A stretch of 64,000 nt of DNA, taken from the NCBI RefSeq assembly GCF_050948215.1, contig NW_027488826.1:124001-188000 (forward strand). The letters are read 5' to 3'. This DNA comes from Halictus rubicundus (lineage: Eukaryota; Arthropoda; Insecta; Hymenoptera; Halictidae). Below the pieces are notes generated by a model, which worked only from the letters and a program-made list of their open reading frames with translations, made no database searches and was not told where the DNA came from. Of the stretch, positions 1 through 14,031 are shown piece by piece. The number at the start of each line of letters is the position of its first letter. Position 1 is the stretch's first letter. The translations under genes were made by a program, and so were the position numbers.

Positions 1-3000
1 CCTATCGTATCCATTATCCTATCCTATCCTCTATCCTATCCTCTATTCTATCCTCTATCCTGTCCTCTATCCTGTCCTATCCTCTATCCTATCCTATCCT
101 CTATCCTATCCTATTCTCTATCCTATCCTATCATATCCTCTATCCTATCCAATCGCCTATCCTGTCCTCTATCCTATCCAATCCTATATCCTATCCTATC
201 CGCTTTCCTATCCTATCCTCTGTCGTATCCTATCCTCTATCCTATCTTATCGTCTATGGTCTCCTTTATCCTATATTATCCACTATCCTATCCTATTCTC
301 TATCCTATCCTATTCTATCCTCTATCCTATCCAATCCCCTATCCTATTCTCTACCCTATCGTATCAACTATCCTATCCATCCCCTATCCTATCCTCTATC
401 CTATCCTCTATCCTATCCTATCCTCTACCCTATCTAATCCTATGTCCTATACTCTATCGTATCCTATTCTATATCCTATCCTATCTTCCATCCTATCCTA
501 TCCTCTATCCTATCCTATCCTCAATCCTATCCTATCCGCTATCCTATCCTATCCTCCATCCTATCCTATCCTCTAGCCTATACAATCCTATATCCTATCC
601 TATCCGCTATCCTGTCCTATCCTCTATCTTATAATATCACCTATTCTATACAATCCTCTATCCTATCCCCTATCCTATCCTATCCTCTATCCTATCCACT
701 ATCGTATCCTATCCTCTATCCTATCCAATCCAATATCCTATCCTCTATCTAATCCAATCCTCTATCCTATCCTATCCTCTATCCTATCCTATCCGCTAAC
801 CTATCCTATCCTCTATCCTAGCCTATCCTCTATCCTATCCTATCCTCTATCCTATCCAATCCTCTATTCTATCCCCTACACTATCCTCTATCCTATCCTC
901 TATACTATCCACTATCCTATCCTATCCTCAATCCTATCCTATCCTTTATCCTATCCTATCCTCTATCCTATCCTATCCTCTATCCTATCCTATCCTCTAT
1001 CCTATCCTATCCTCTATCCTATCCTATCCTCTATCCTATCCAATCCTCTATTCTATCCCCTACACTATCCTCTATCCTATCCTCTATACTATCCACTATC
1101 CTATCCTATCCTCAATCCTATCCTATCCTCTATCCTATCCTATCCTCTATCCTATCCTATCTCCTATCCTATCCACTATCGTATCCTATCCTCTATCCTA
1201 TCCAATCCTATATCCTATCCTCTATCCAATCCAATCCTCGATCCTATCCTATCCTCTATCCTATCCTATCCTATCCTCTATCGTCTCCTGTCCTCTATCC
1301 TATACTATCCTCTATCATATCCTATATCGTCTCCTATCCTCTATCCTATCCAATCCCCTATCCTATCCTTTCCTCTATCCTATCCAATCCTCTATAATAT
1401 CCTATCCTCTATCCTATCCTATCCTCTATCCTATCCTATCCTCTATCCTATCCTATCCTCTATCCTATCCTATCCTCTATCCTATCCTATCCTCTATCCT
1501 ATCCTATCCTCTATCCTATCCTATCCTTTCCTCTATCCTATCCTATCCTCTATCCTATCCTATCCTCTATCCTATCCTATCCTCCATCCTATCCTCTATC
1601 CTTTCCTCTATCCTATCCTATCCTCTATCCTATCCTATCCTCTATCCTATGCTATCCTCTATCCTATCCTATCCTCTATCCAATCCTATGTCCTATACTC
1701 TATCGTATCCTATTCTCAATCCTATCCTATCCTATCCTCTATCCTATCCAATCCCCTATCCTATTCTCTATCCTATCGTATCAACTATCCTATCCATCCC
1801 CTATCCTATCCTCTATCCTATCCTCTATCCTATCCTCTATCCTATCCTCTATCCTATCCTCTATCCTATCCTATCCTCTATCGTATCCTATCCTCTATCC
1901 TATCAAATCCTACGTCCTATACTCTATCGTATCCTATTCTATATCCTATCCTATATTCCATCCTATCCTATCCTCTATCCTATCCTATCCTCAATCCTAT
2001 CCTATCCGCTATCCTATCCTATCCTCCATCCTATCCTATCCTCAATCCTATCCTATCCGCTATCCTATCCTATCCTCCATCCTATCCTATCCTCTAGCCT
2101 ATCCAATCCTATATCCTATCCTATCCGCTATCCTGTCCTATCCTCTATCTTATAATATCACCTATTCTATAAAATCCTCTATCCTGTCCCCTATCCTATC
2201 CTATCCTCTATCCTATCCACTATCGTATCCTATCCTCTATCCTATCCTATCCTCTATCGTCTCCTGTCCTCTATCCTATACTATCCTCTATCATATCCTC
2301 TATCGTCTCCTATCTTCCATCCTATCCTATCCTCTATCCTATCCTCTATTCTATCCTCTATCCTGTCCTCTATCCTGTCCTATCCTCTATCCTATCCTAT
2401 CCTCTATCCTATCCTATTCTCTATCCTATCCTATCATATCCTCTATCCTATCCAATCCCCTATCCTATCCTCTATCCGATCCTATCCTCTATCCTATCCT
2501 ATCCTCTATAATATCCTATCCTCTATCCTATCCTATCCTCTATCGTATCCTATCCTCTATCCTATCCTATCCTCTATCCTATCCTATCCTCTATCCTATC
2601 CTGTCCTCTATCCTATCCTATCCTCTATCCTATCCTATCCTCTATCCTATCCTACCATCTATCCTATCCTATCCTCTATCCTATCCTATCCTCTATCCTA
2701 TCCTATCCTCTATCCTCTATCCTATCCTATCCTCTATCCTATCCTATCCTGTATCCTATCCTATCCTATCCTCTATCCTATCCTATAATCTATCCTATCC
2801 TGTATTCTATCCTCTATCCTGTCCTCTATCCTGTCCTATCCTCTATCCTATCCTATTCTCTATCCTATCCTATCATATCCTCTATCCTATCCAATCCCCT
2901 ATCCTATCCTCTATCCTCTCCAATCCTATATCCTATCCTATCCGCTATCCTATCCTATCCTCTATCGTATCCTATCCTCTATCCTATCTTATCGTATATG

Positions 3001-6000
3001 GTCTCCTTTATCCTATATTATCCACTATCCTATCCTATTATCTATCCTATCCTATCCTATCCTCTATCCTATCCAATCCCCTATCCTATTCTCTATCCTA
3101 TCGTATCAACTATCCTATCCATCCCCTATCCTATCCTCTATCCTATCCTCTATCCTATCCTATACTCTATCCTATTCAATACTCTATCCTATCCTATCCG
3201 CTATCCTATTCTATCCTCTATCGTATCCTATCCTCTATCCTATCCAAACCCGTATGCTATCCAATCCCCTATCCTATCCTCTATCCTATCCTATTCTTTA
3301 TCCTATGCTCTATCCTATCCAATACCCTATCGTTTCCTCTATCCTATAATATCCTCTATAATATCGTAACCTCTATCCTATCCTATACTCTATCCTATCC
3401 TATCCTATCCTCTATCCTATCCTATCCTCTATCCTATCCTATCCTCTATCCTATCCTATCCTCTATCCTATCCACTATCGTATCCTATCCTCTATCCTAT
3501 CCAATCCTATATCCTATCCTCCATCCAATCCAATCCTCTATCCTATCCTATCCTATCCTCTATCCTATCCTATCCTATCCTCTATCCTATCCTCTATCCT
3601 ATGCTATCCTCTATCCTATCCACTATCGTATCCTATCTTCTATCCTATCCAATCCTATATCCTATCCTCTATCCAATCCAATCCTCTATCCTATCCTATC
3701 CTCTATCCTATCCTATCCTCTATCCTACCCTATCCTGTATCCTATCCTATCCTCTATCCTATCCTATCCTCTATCCTATATTATCCTCAATCCTATTCTA
3801 CGTTCTATCCGATCTTATCCGAGTATCTATCTTATCCTATCCTCTATCCTATCCTATCCTCATTCCTATCCTATCCTCTATCCTATCCTATCCTCTATCC
3901 TATCCTCTATCCTATGCTATCCTCTATCCTATCCACTATCGTATCCTATCCAATCCCCTATACTATGCTCTATCCGATCCTATCCTATCCTCTATCCTAT
4001 TCTATCCTCTATCCTATCCAATCCCCTATCCTAACCGCTATCCGATCCTATCCTCTATCCTATCCTATCCTCTATCCTATCCACTATCTTATCCTATGCC
4101 CTATCCTATCCAATCCTATATCCTATCCTCTATCCAATCCAATCCTCGATCCTATCCTATCCTCTATCCTATCCTATCCGCTATCCTATACTCTATTCGA
4201 TCCTCTCCACTATAATATCGTATCCTCTATCCTATCCTATCCTCAATCCTATTCTATCCTCTATCCTATCATATCCTCTATCCTATTCTATACTCTATCC
4301 TATCCTATAAGCTATCCTTTCCTCTATTCGATCCTCTCCTCTATAATATCGTATCCTCTATCCTATCCTGTCCTCTATCCTTAATATAATCCGTCCTATC
4401 CTATTCTCTATCCTATCCAATCCCCTATCCTATCCGCTATCCTATCCTATCCTCTATCCTATCCTTTCCTCTATCCTATCCAATCCCCTATCCTATCCTC
4501 TATCCGATCCTATCCTCTATCCTATCCTATCCTCTATAATATCGTATCCTCTATCCTATCCTATCCTATACTCTATCCTATCCAATCCCCTATCCTATCC
4601 TATCTTCTATCGTATTCTATCCTCTATCCTATCCTATCCTCTGTCGTATCCTATCCTCTATCCTATCCAATCCCGTATGCTATCCAATCCCCTATCCTAT
4701 CCTCTATCCTATCCTATTCTTTATCCTATGCTCTATCCTATCCAATACCCTATCGTTTCCTCTATCCTATAATATCCTCTATAATATCGTACCCTCTATC
4801 CTATCCTATACTCTATCCTATCCTATCCTATCCTCTATCCTATAATATCCTCTACCCTATCCTATCCTCTATCCTATCCACTATCGTATCCTATCCTCTA
4901 TCCTATCCAATCCTATATCCTATCCTCTATCCAATCCAATCCTCTATCCTATCCTATCCTATCTTCTATCCTATCCTATCCTCTATCCTATCCTCTATCC
5001 TATGCTATCCTCTATCCTATCCACTATCGTATCCTATCCTCTATCCTATCCAATCCTATATCCTACCCTCTATCCTATCCTATCCTCTATCATATCGTAT
5101 CCTCTATCCTACCCTATCCTCTATCCTATTCTACGTTCTATCCAATCCAATCCTCTATCCTATCCTATCCTATCCTCTATCCTATCCTATCCTCTATCCT
5201 ATCCTATCCTCTATCCTATCCTATCCTCTATCCTACCCTATCCTGTATCCTATCCTATCCTCTATCCTATCCTATCCTCTATCCTATATTATCCTCTATC
5301 CTATTCTACGTTCTATCCGATCTTATCCGAGTATCTATCTTATCCTATCCTCTATCCTATCCTATCCTCATTCCTATCCTATCCTCTATCCTATCCTATC
5401 CTCTATCCTATCCTATCCTCTATCCTATCCTCTATCCTACGCTATCCTCTATCCTATCCACTATCGTATCCTATCCAATCCCCTATACTATGCTCTATCC
5501 GATCCTATCCTATCCTCTATCCTATTCTATCCTCTATCCTATCCAATCCCCTATCCTAACCGCTATCCGATCCTATCCTCTATCCTATCCTATCCTCTAT
5601 CCTATCCACTATCGTATCCTATGCTCTATCCTATCCAATCCTATATCCTATCCTCTATCCAATCCAATCCTCGATCCTATCCTATCCTCTATCCTATCCT
5701 ATCATATCCTCTATCCTATCCTATCCGCTATCCTATCCTCTATTCGATCCTCTCCACTATAATATCGTATTCTCTATCCTATCCTATCCTCAATCCTATT
5801 CTATCCTCTATCCTATCATATCCTCTATCCTATTCTATACTCTATCCTATCCTATAAGCTATCCTTTCCTCTATTCGATCCTCTCCTCTATAATATCGTA
5901 TCCTCTATCCTATCCTGTCCTCTATCCTTAATATCATCCATCCTATCCTATTCTCTATCCTATCCAATCCCCTATCCTATCCGCTATCCTATCCTATCCT

Positions 6001-7404
6001 CTATCCTATCCTTTCCTCTATCCTATCCAATCCCCTATCCTATCCTCTATCCGATCCTATCCTCTATCCTATCCTATCCTCTATAATATCGTATCCTCTA
6101 TCCTATCCTATCCTATACTCTATCCTATCCAATCCCCTATCCTATCCTCTATCCTATCCTATCTTCTATCGTATCCTATCCTCTATCCTATCCTATCCTC
6201 TATCGTATCCTATCCTCTATCCTATCCAATCCCGTATGCTATCCAATCCCCTATCCTATCCTCTATCCTATCCTATTCTTTATCCTATGCTCTATCCTAT
6301 CCAATACCCTATCGTTTCCTCTATCCTATAATATCCTCTATAATATCGTACCCTCTATCCTATCCAATACTCTATCATATCCTATCCTATCCTCTATCCT
6401 ATAATATCCTCTACCCTATCCTATCCTCTATCCTATCCACTATCGTATCCTATCCTCTATCCTATCCAATCCTATATCCTATCCTCTATCCAATCCAATC
6501 CTCTATCCTATCCTATCCTATCTTCTATCCTATCCTATCCTCTATCCTATCCTCTATCCTATGCTATCCTCTATCCTATCCACTATCGTATCCTATCCTC
6601 TATCCTATCCAATCCTATATCCTACCCTCTATCCTATCCTATCCTCTATCATATCGTATCCTCTATCCTACCCTATCCTCTATCCTATTCTATGTTCTAT
6701 CCTATCCTATCTTCTATTCTATCCTATCCTCTATCCTATCCTATCCTCATTCCTAAACTATCCTCTATCCTATCCTATCCTGTGTCCCATCCTCTATCCT
6801 ATGCTATCCTATCCTATCCTCTATCCTATCCTATCCTCTATCCTATCCCATCCTCTATCCTATCCTATCCTCTATCCTATCCTATCCTCTATCCTATCCT
6901 ATCCTCTATCCTATCCTATCCTCTATCCTATCCTATCCTTCATCCTATCCAATCCTATATCCTATTCTATCCGCTATCCGATCCTATCCTCTATCCTATC
7001 CTATCCTCTATCCTATCCTATCCTTCATCCTATCCAATCCTATATCCTATTCTATCCGCTATCCGATCCTATCCTCTATCCTATCCTATCCTCTATCCTA
7101 TCCAATCCTCTATCCTATCCCCTATCCTATCCTCTATCCTATCCTCTATCCTATCCTCTATCCTATCCTATCCTCAATCCTATCCTATCCTCTATCCTAT
7201 CCTATCCTCTATCCTATCCTATCCTCTATCCTATTCTATATTCTATCCGATCCTATCCGATCCTCTATCTTATCCTATCCTCTATCCTATCCTATCCTCA
7301 TTCCTATCCTATCCTCTATCCTATCCTATCCTCCATCCTATTCTATTCTCTACCCTCTCCTATCCCCTATCCTATCCTATCCTCTATCCTATCCTATCCT
7401 CTAT
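1..7404 (+). repeat. 5/7-bp composite satellite, mixed array (first HOR family)
   Basis: This is uninterrupted satellite made of TATCC and TATCCTC blocks, mostly joined as the 12-mer TATCCTATCCTC and the 17-mer with one more TATCC. The + strand is C/T-rich, with A as the minority base and very little G. Variant words such as CCACTATCGTATCC, CTATAATATCGTATCC and TATGGTCTCC recur at irregular spacing, which indicates older, rearranged higher-order repeats. A marker beginning ATGGTCTCCTTTATCC occurs at 256 and 2998. The CACTATCGTATCC context recurs near 3601, 3914, 5002 and 6561. Long open + strand frames here come from the 3-divisible period. I see no gene, RNA or promoter. Confidence 0.95.
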
Positions 7405-10400
7405 CCTATCGTATCCATTATCCTATCCTATCCTCTATCCTATCCTCTATTCTATCCTCTATCCTGTCCTCTATCCTGTCCTATCCTCTATCCTATCCTA
7501 TCCTCTATCCTATCCTATTCTCTATCCTATCCTATCATATCCTCTATCCTATCCAATCGCCTATCCTGTCCTCTATCCTATCCAATCCTATATCCTATCC
7601 TATCCGCTTTCCTATCCTATCCTCTGTCGTATCCTATCCTCTATCCTATCTTATCGTCTATGGTCTCCTTTATCCTATATTATCCACTATCCTATCCTAT
7701 TCTCTATCCTATCCTATTCTATCCTCTATCCTATCCAATCCCCTATCCTATTCTCTACCCTATCGTATCAACTATCCTATCCATCCCCTATCCTATCCTC
7801 TATCCTATCCTCTATCCTATCCTATCCTCTATCCTATCTAATCCTATGTCCTATACTCTATCGTATCCTATTCTATATCCTATCCTATCTTCCATCCTAT
7901 CCTATCCTCTATCCTATCCTATCCTCAATCCTATCCTATCCGCTATCCTATCCTATCCTCCATCCTATCCTATCCTCTAGCCTATACAATCCTATATCCT
8001 ATCCTATCCGCTATCCTGTCCTATCCTCTATCTTATAATATCACCTATTCTATACAATCCTCTATCCTATCCCCTATCCTATCCTATCCTCTATCCTATC
8101 CACTATCGTATCCTATCCTCTATCCTATCCAATCCAATATCCTATCCTCTATCTAATCCAATCCTCTATCCTATCCTATCCTCTATCCTATCCTATCCGC
8201 TATCCTATCCTATCCTCTATCCTATCCTATCCTCTACCCTATCCTATCCTCTATCCTATCGTATCCATTATCCTATCCTATCCTCTATCCTATCCTCTAT
8301 TCTATCCTCTATCCTGTCCTCTATCCTGTCCTATCCTCTATCCTATCCTATCCTCTATCCTATCCTATTCTCTATCCTATCCTATCATATCCTCTATCCT
8401 ATCCATTCGCCTATCCTGTCCTCTATCCTATCCAATCCTATATCCTATCCTATCCGATTTCCTATCCTATCCTCTGTCGTATCCTATCCTCTATCCTATC
8501 TTATCGTCTATGGTCTCCTTTATCCTATATTATCCACTATCCTATCCTTTTCTCTATCCTATCCTATTCTATCCTCTATCCTATCCAATCCCCTATCCTA
8601 TTCTCTACCCTATCGTATCAACTATCCTATCCATCCCCTATCCTATCCTCTATCCTATCCTCTATCCTATCCTATCCTCTACCCTATCTAATCCTATGTC
8701 CTATACTCTATCGTATCCTATTCTATATCCTATCCTATCCTTCATCCTATCCAATCCTATATCCTATTCTATCCGCTATCCGATCCTATCCTCTATCCTA
8801 TCCTATCCTCTATCCTATCCAATCCTCTATCCTATCCCCTATCCTATCCTCTATCCTATCCTCTATCCTATCCTCTATCCTATCCTATCCTCAATCCTAT
8901 CCTATCCTCTATCCTATCCTATCCTCTATCCTATCCTATCCTCTATCCTATTCTATATTCTATCCGATCCTATCCGATCCTCTATCTTATCCTATCCTCT
9001 ATCCTATCCTATCCTCATTCCTATCCTATCCTCTATCCTATCCTATCCTCCATCCTATTCTATTCTCTACCCTCTCCTATCCCCTATCCTATCCTATCCT
9101 CTATCCTATCCTATCCTCTATCCTATCGTATCCATTATCCTATCCTATCCTCTATCCTATCCTCTATTCTATCCTCTATCCTGTCCTCTATCCTGTCCTA
9201 TCCTCTATCCTATCCTATCCTCTATCCTATCCTATTCTCTATCCTATCCTATCATATCCTCTATCCTATCCAATCGCCTATCCTGTCCTCTATCCTATCC
9301 AATCCTATATCCTATCCTATCCGCTTTCCTATCCTATCCTCTGTCGTATCCTATCCTCTATCCTATCTTATCGTCTATGGTCTCCTTTATCCTATATTAT
9401 CCACTATCCTATCCTATTCTCTATCCTATCCTATTCTATCCTCTATCCTATCCAATCCCCTATCCTATTCTCTACCCTATCGTATCAACTATCCTATCCA
9501 TCCCCTATCCTATCCTCTATCCTATCCTCTATCCTATCCTATCCTCTATCCTATCTAATCCTATGTCCTATACTCTATCGTATCCTATTCTATATCCTAT
9601 CCTATCTTCCATCCTATCCTATCCTCTATCCTATCCTATCCTCAATCCTATCCTATCCGCTATCCTATCCTATCCTCCATCCTATCCTATCCTCTAGCCT
9701 ATACAATCCTATATCCTATCCTATCCGCTATCCTGTCCTATCCTCTATCTTATAATATCACCTATTCTATACAATCCTCTATCCTATCCCCTATCCTATC
9801 CTATCCTCTATCCTATCCACTATCGTATCCTATCCTCTATCCTATCCAATCCAATATCCTATCCTCTATCTAATCCAATCCTCTATCCTATCCTATCCTC
9901 TATCCTATCCTATCCGCTATCCTATCCTATCCTCTATCCTATCCTATCCTCTACCCTATCCTATCCTCTATCCTATCGTATCCATTATCCTATCCTATCC
10001 TCTATCCTATCCTCTATTCTATCCTCTATCCTGTCCTCTATCCTGTCCTATCCTCTATCCTATCCTATCCTCTATCCTATCCTATTCTCTATCCTATCCT
10101 ATCATATCCTCTATCCTATCCATTCGCCTATCCTGTCCTCTATCCTATCCAATCCTATATCCTATCCTATCCGATTTCCTATCCTATCCTCTGTCGTATC
10201 CTATCCTCTATCCTATCTTATCGTCTATGGTCTCCTTTATCCTATATTATCCACTATCCTATCCTTTTCTCTATCCTATCCTATTCTATCCTCTATCCTA
10301 TCCAATCCCCTATCCTATTCTCTACCCTATCGTATCAACTATCCTATCCATCCCCTATCCTATCCTCTATCCTATCCTCTATCCTATCCTATCCTCTACC

Positions 10401-11688
10401 CTATCTAATCCTATGTCCTATACTCTATCGTATCCTATTCTATATCCTATCCTATCCTTCATCCTATCCAATCCTATATCCTATTCTATCCGCTATCCGA
10501 TCCTATCCTCTATCCTATCCTATCCTCTATCCTATCCAATCCTCTATCCTATCCCCTATCCTATCCTCTATCCTATCCTCTATCCTATCCTCTATCCTAT
10601 CCTATCCTCAATCCTATCCTATCCTCTATCCTATCCTATCCTCTATCCTATCCTATCCTCTATCCTATTCTATATTCTATCCGATCCTATCCGATCCTCT
10701 ATCTTATCCTATCCTCTATCCTATCCTATCCTCATTCCTATCCTATCCTCTATCCTATCCTATCCTCCATCCTATTCTATTCTCTACCCTCTCCTATCCC
10801 CTATCCTATCCTATCCTCTATCCTATCCTATCCTCTATCCTATCGTATCCATTATCCTATCCTATCCTCTATCCTATCCTCTATTCTATCCTCTATCCTG
10901 TCCTCTATCCTGTCCTATCCTCTATCCTATCCTATCCTCTATCCTATCCTATTCTCTATCCTATCCTATCATATCCTCTATCCTATCCAATCGCCTATCC
11001 TGTCCTCTATCCTATCCAATCCTATATCCTATCCTATCCGCTTTCCTATCCTATCCTCTGTCGTATCCTATCCTCTATCCTATCTTATCGTCTATGGTCT
11101 CCTTTATCCTATATTATCCACTATCCTATCCTATTCTCTATCCTATCCTATTCTATCCTCTATCCTATCCAATCCCCTATCCTATTCTCTACCCTATCGT
11201 ATCAACTATCCTATCCATCCCCTATCCTATCCTCTATCCTATCCTCTATCCTATCCTATCCTCTATCCTATCTAATCCTATGTCCTATACTCTATCGTAT
11301 CCTATTCTATATCCTATCCTATCTTCCATCCTATCCTATCCTCTATCCTATCCTATCCTCAATCCTATCCTATCCGCTATCCTATCCTATCCTCCATCCT
11401 ATCCTATCCTCTAGCCTATACAATCCTATATCCTATCCTATCCGCTATCCTGTCCTATCCTCTATCTTATAATATCACCTATTCTATACAATCCTCTATC
11501 CTATCCCCTATCCTATCCTATCCTCTATCCTATCCACTATCGTATCCTATCCTCTATCCTATCCAATCCAATATCCTATCCTCTATCTAATCCAATCCTC
11601 TATCCTATCCTATCCTCTATCCTATCCTATCCGCTATCCTATCCTATCCTCTATCCTATCCTATCCTCTATCCTATCCTATCCTCTAT
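7405..11688 (+). repeat. Higher-order repeat array: alternating 850/867-bp units (1,717-bp dimer)
   Basis: The phrase CCTATCGTATCCATTATCC starts at 7405, 8255, 9122, 9972, 10839 and 11689, giving spacings of 850, 867, 850, 867 and 850 bp. The ATGGTCTCC marker inside each unit (7660, 8510, 9377, 10227, 11094, 11944) shows the same alternation. The two 867-bp units carry CCATTCGCC and CCGATTTCC variants that the 850-bp units lack, so the true repeat is a dimer. The 395-codon translations beginning at 8510 and 10227 are identical, implying at least about 1.19 kb of near-identical DNA and recent amplification. The length difference equals one 17-bp satellite unit. Confidence 0.93.
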
Positions 11689-14031
11689 CCTATCGTATCC
11701 ATTATCCTATCCTATCCTCTATCCTATCCTCTATTCTATCCTCTATCCTGTCCTCTATCCTGTCCTATCCTCTATCCTATCCTATCCTCTATCCTATCCT
11801 ATTCTCTATCCTATCCTATCATATCCTCTATCCTATCCAATCGCCTATCCTGTCCTCTATCCTATCCAATCCTATATCCTATCCTATCCGCTTTCCTATC
11901 CTATCCTCTGTCGTATCCTATCCTCTATCCTATCTTATCGTCTATGGTCTCCTTTATCCTATATTATCCACTATCCTATCCTATTCTCTATCCTATCCTA
12001 TTCTATCCTCTATCCTATCCAATCCCCTATCCTATTCTCTACCCTATCGTATCAACTATCCTATCCATCCCCTATCCTATCCTCTATCCTATCCTCTATC
12101 CTATCCTATCCTCTACCCTATCTAATCCTATGTCCTATACTCTATCGTATCCTATTCTATATCCTATCCTATCTTCCATCCTATCCTATCCTCTATCCTA
12201 TCCTATCCTCAATCCTATCCTATCCGCTATCCTATCCTATCCTCCATCCTATCCTATCCTCTAGCCTATACAATCCTATATCCTATCCTATCCGCTATCC
12301 TGTCCTATCCTCTATCTTATAATATCACCTATTCTATACAATCCTCTATCCTATCCCCTATCCTATCCTATCCTCTATCCTATCCACTATCGTATCCTAT
12401 CCTCTATCCTATCCAATCCAATATCCTATCCTCTATCTAATCCAATCCTCTATCCTATCCTATCCTCTATCCTATCCTATCCGCTAACCTATCCTATCCT
12501 CTATCCTAGCCTATCCTCTATCCTATCCTATCCTCTATCCTATCCAATCCTCTATTCTATCCCCTACACTATCCTCTATCCTATCCTCTATACTATCCAC
12601 TATCCTATCCTATCCTCAATCCTATCCTATCCTTTATCCTATCCTATCCTCTATCCTATCCTATCCTCTATCCTATCCTATCCTCTATCCTATCCTATCC
12701 TCTATCCTATCCTATCCTCTATCCTATCCAATCCTCTATTCTATCCCCTACACTATCCTCTATCCTATCCTCTATACTATCCACTATCCTATCCTATCCT
12801 CAATCCTATCCTATCCTCTATCCTATCCTATCCTCTATCCTATCCTATCTCCTATCCTATCCACTATCGTATCCTATCCTCTATCCTATCCAATCCTATA
12901 TCCTATCCTCTATCCAATCCAATCCTCGATCCTATCCTATCCTCTATCCTATCCTATCCTATCCTCTATCGTCTCCTGTCCTCTATCCTATACTATCCTC
13001 TATCATATCCTATATCGTCTCCTATCCTCTATCCTATCCAATCCCCTATCCTATCCTTTCCTCTATCCTATCCAATCCTCTATAATATCCTATCCTCTAT
13101 CCTATCCTATCCTCTATCCTATCCTATCCTCTATCCTATCCTATCCTCTATCCTATCCTATCCTCTATCCTATCCTATCCTCTATCCTATCCTATCCTCT
13201 ATCCTATCCTATCCTTTCCTCTATCCTATCCTATCCTCTATCCTATCCTATCCTCTATCCTATCCTATCCTCCATCCTATCCTCTATCCTTTCCTCTATC
13301 CTATCCTATCCTCTATCCTATCCTATCCTCTATCCTATGCTATCCTCTATCCTATCCTATCCTCTATCCAATCCTATGTCCTATACTCTATCGTATCCTA
13401 TTCTCAATCCTATCCTATCCTATCCTCTATCCTATCCAATCCCCTATCCTATTCTCTATCCTATCGTATCAACTATCCTATCCATCCCCTATCCTATCCT
13501 CTATCCTATCCTCTATCCTATCCTCTATCCTATCCTCTATCCTATCCTCTATCCTATCCTATCCTCTATCGTATCCTATCCTCTATCCTATCAAATCCTA
13601 CGTCCTATACTCTATCGTATCCTATTCTATATCCTATCCTATATTCCATCCTATCCTATCCTCTATCCTATCCTATCCTCAATCCTATCCTATCCGCTAT
13701 CCTATCCTATCCTCCATCCTATCCTATCCTCAATCCTATCCTATCCGCTATCCTATCCTATCCTCCATCCTATCCTATCCTCTAGCCTATCCAATCCTAT
13801 ATCCTATCCTATCCGCTATCCTGTCCTATCCTCTATCTTATAATATCACCTATTCTATAAAATCCTCTATCCTGTCCCCTATCCTATCCTATCCTCTATC
13901 CTATCCACTATCGTATCCTATCCTCTATCCTATCCTATCCTCTATCGTCTCCTGTCCTCTATCCTATACTATCCTCTATCATATCCTCTATCGTCTCCTA
14001 TCTTCCATCCTATCCTATCCTCTATCCTATC
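11689..14031 (+). repeat. Near-identical copy of window positions 1-2343
   Basis: Position 1 aligns with 11689, and the match runs to about 2343/14031. It was checked at rare variants such as CCGCTAACC, CCTAGCC, the paired CCCCTACAC phrases, ATGCTATCC and TATCAAATCCTACG. The 168-codon translations at 1649-2155 and 13337-13843 are identical. The two sequences diverge after the shared TATCTTCCATCC phrase. The left end of the first copy is cut by the window edge, so the duplicated block may be longer. Confidence 0.9.
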
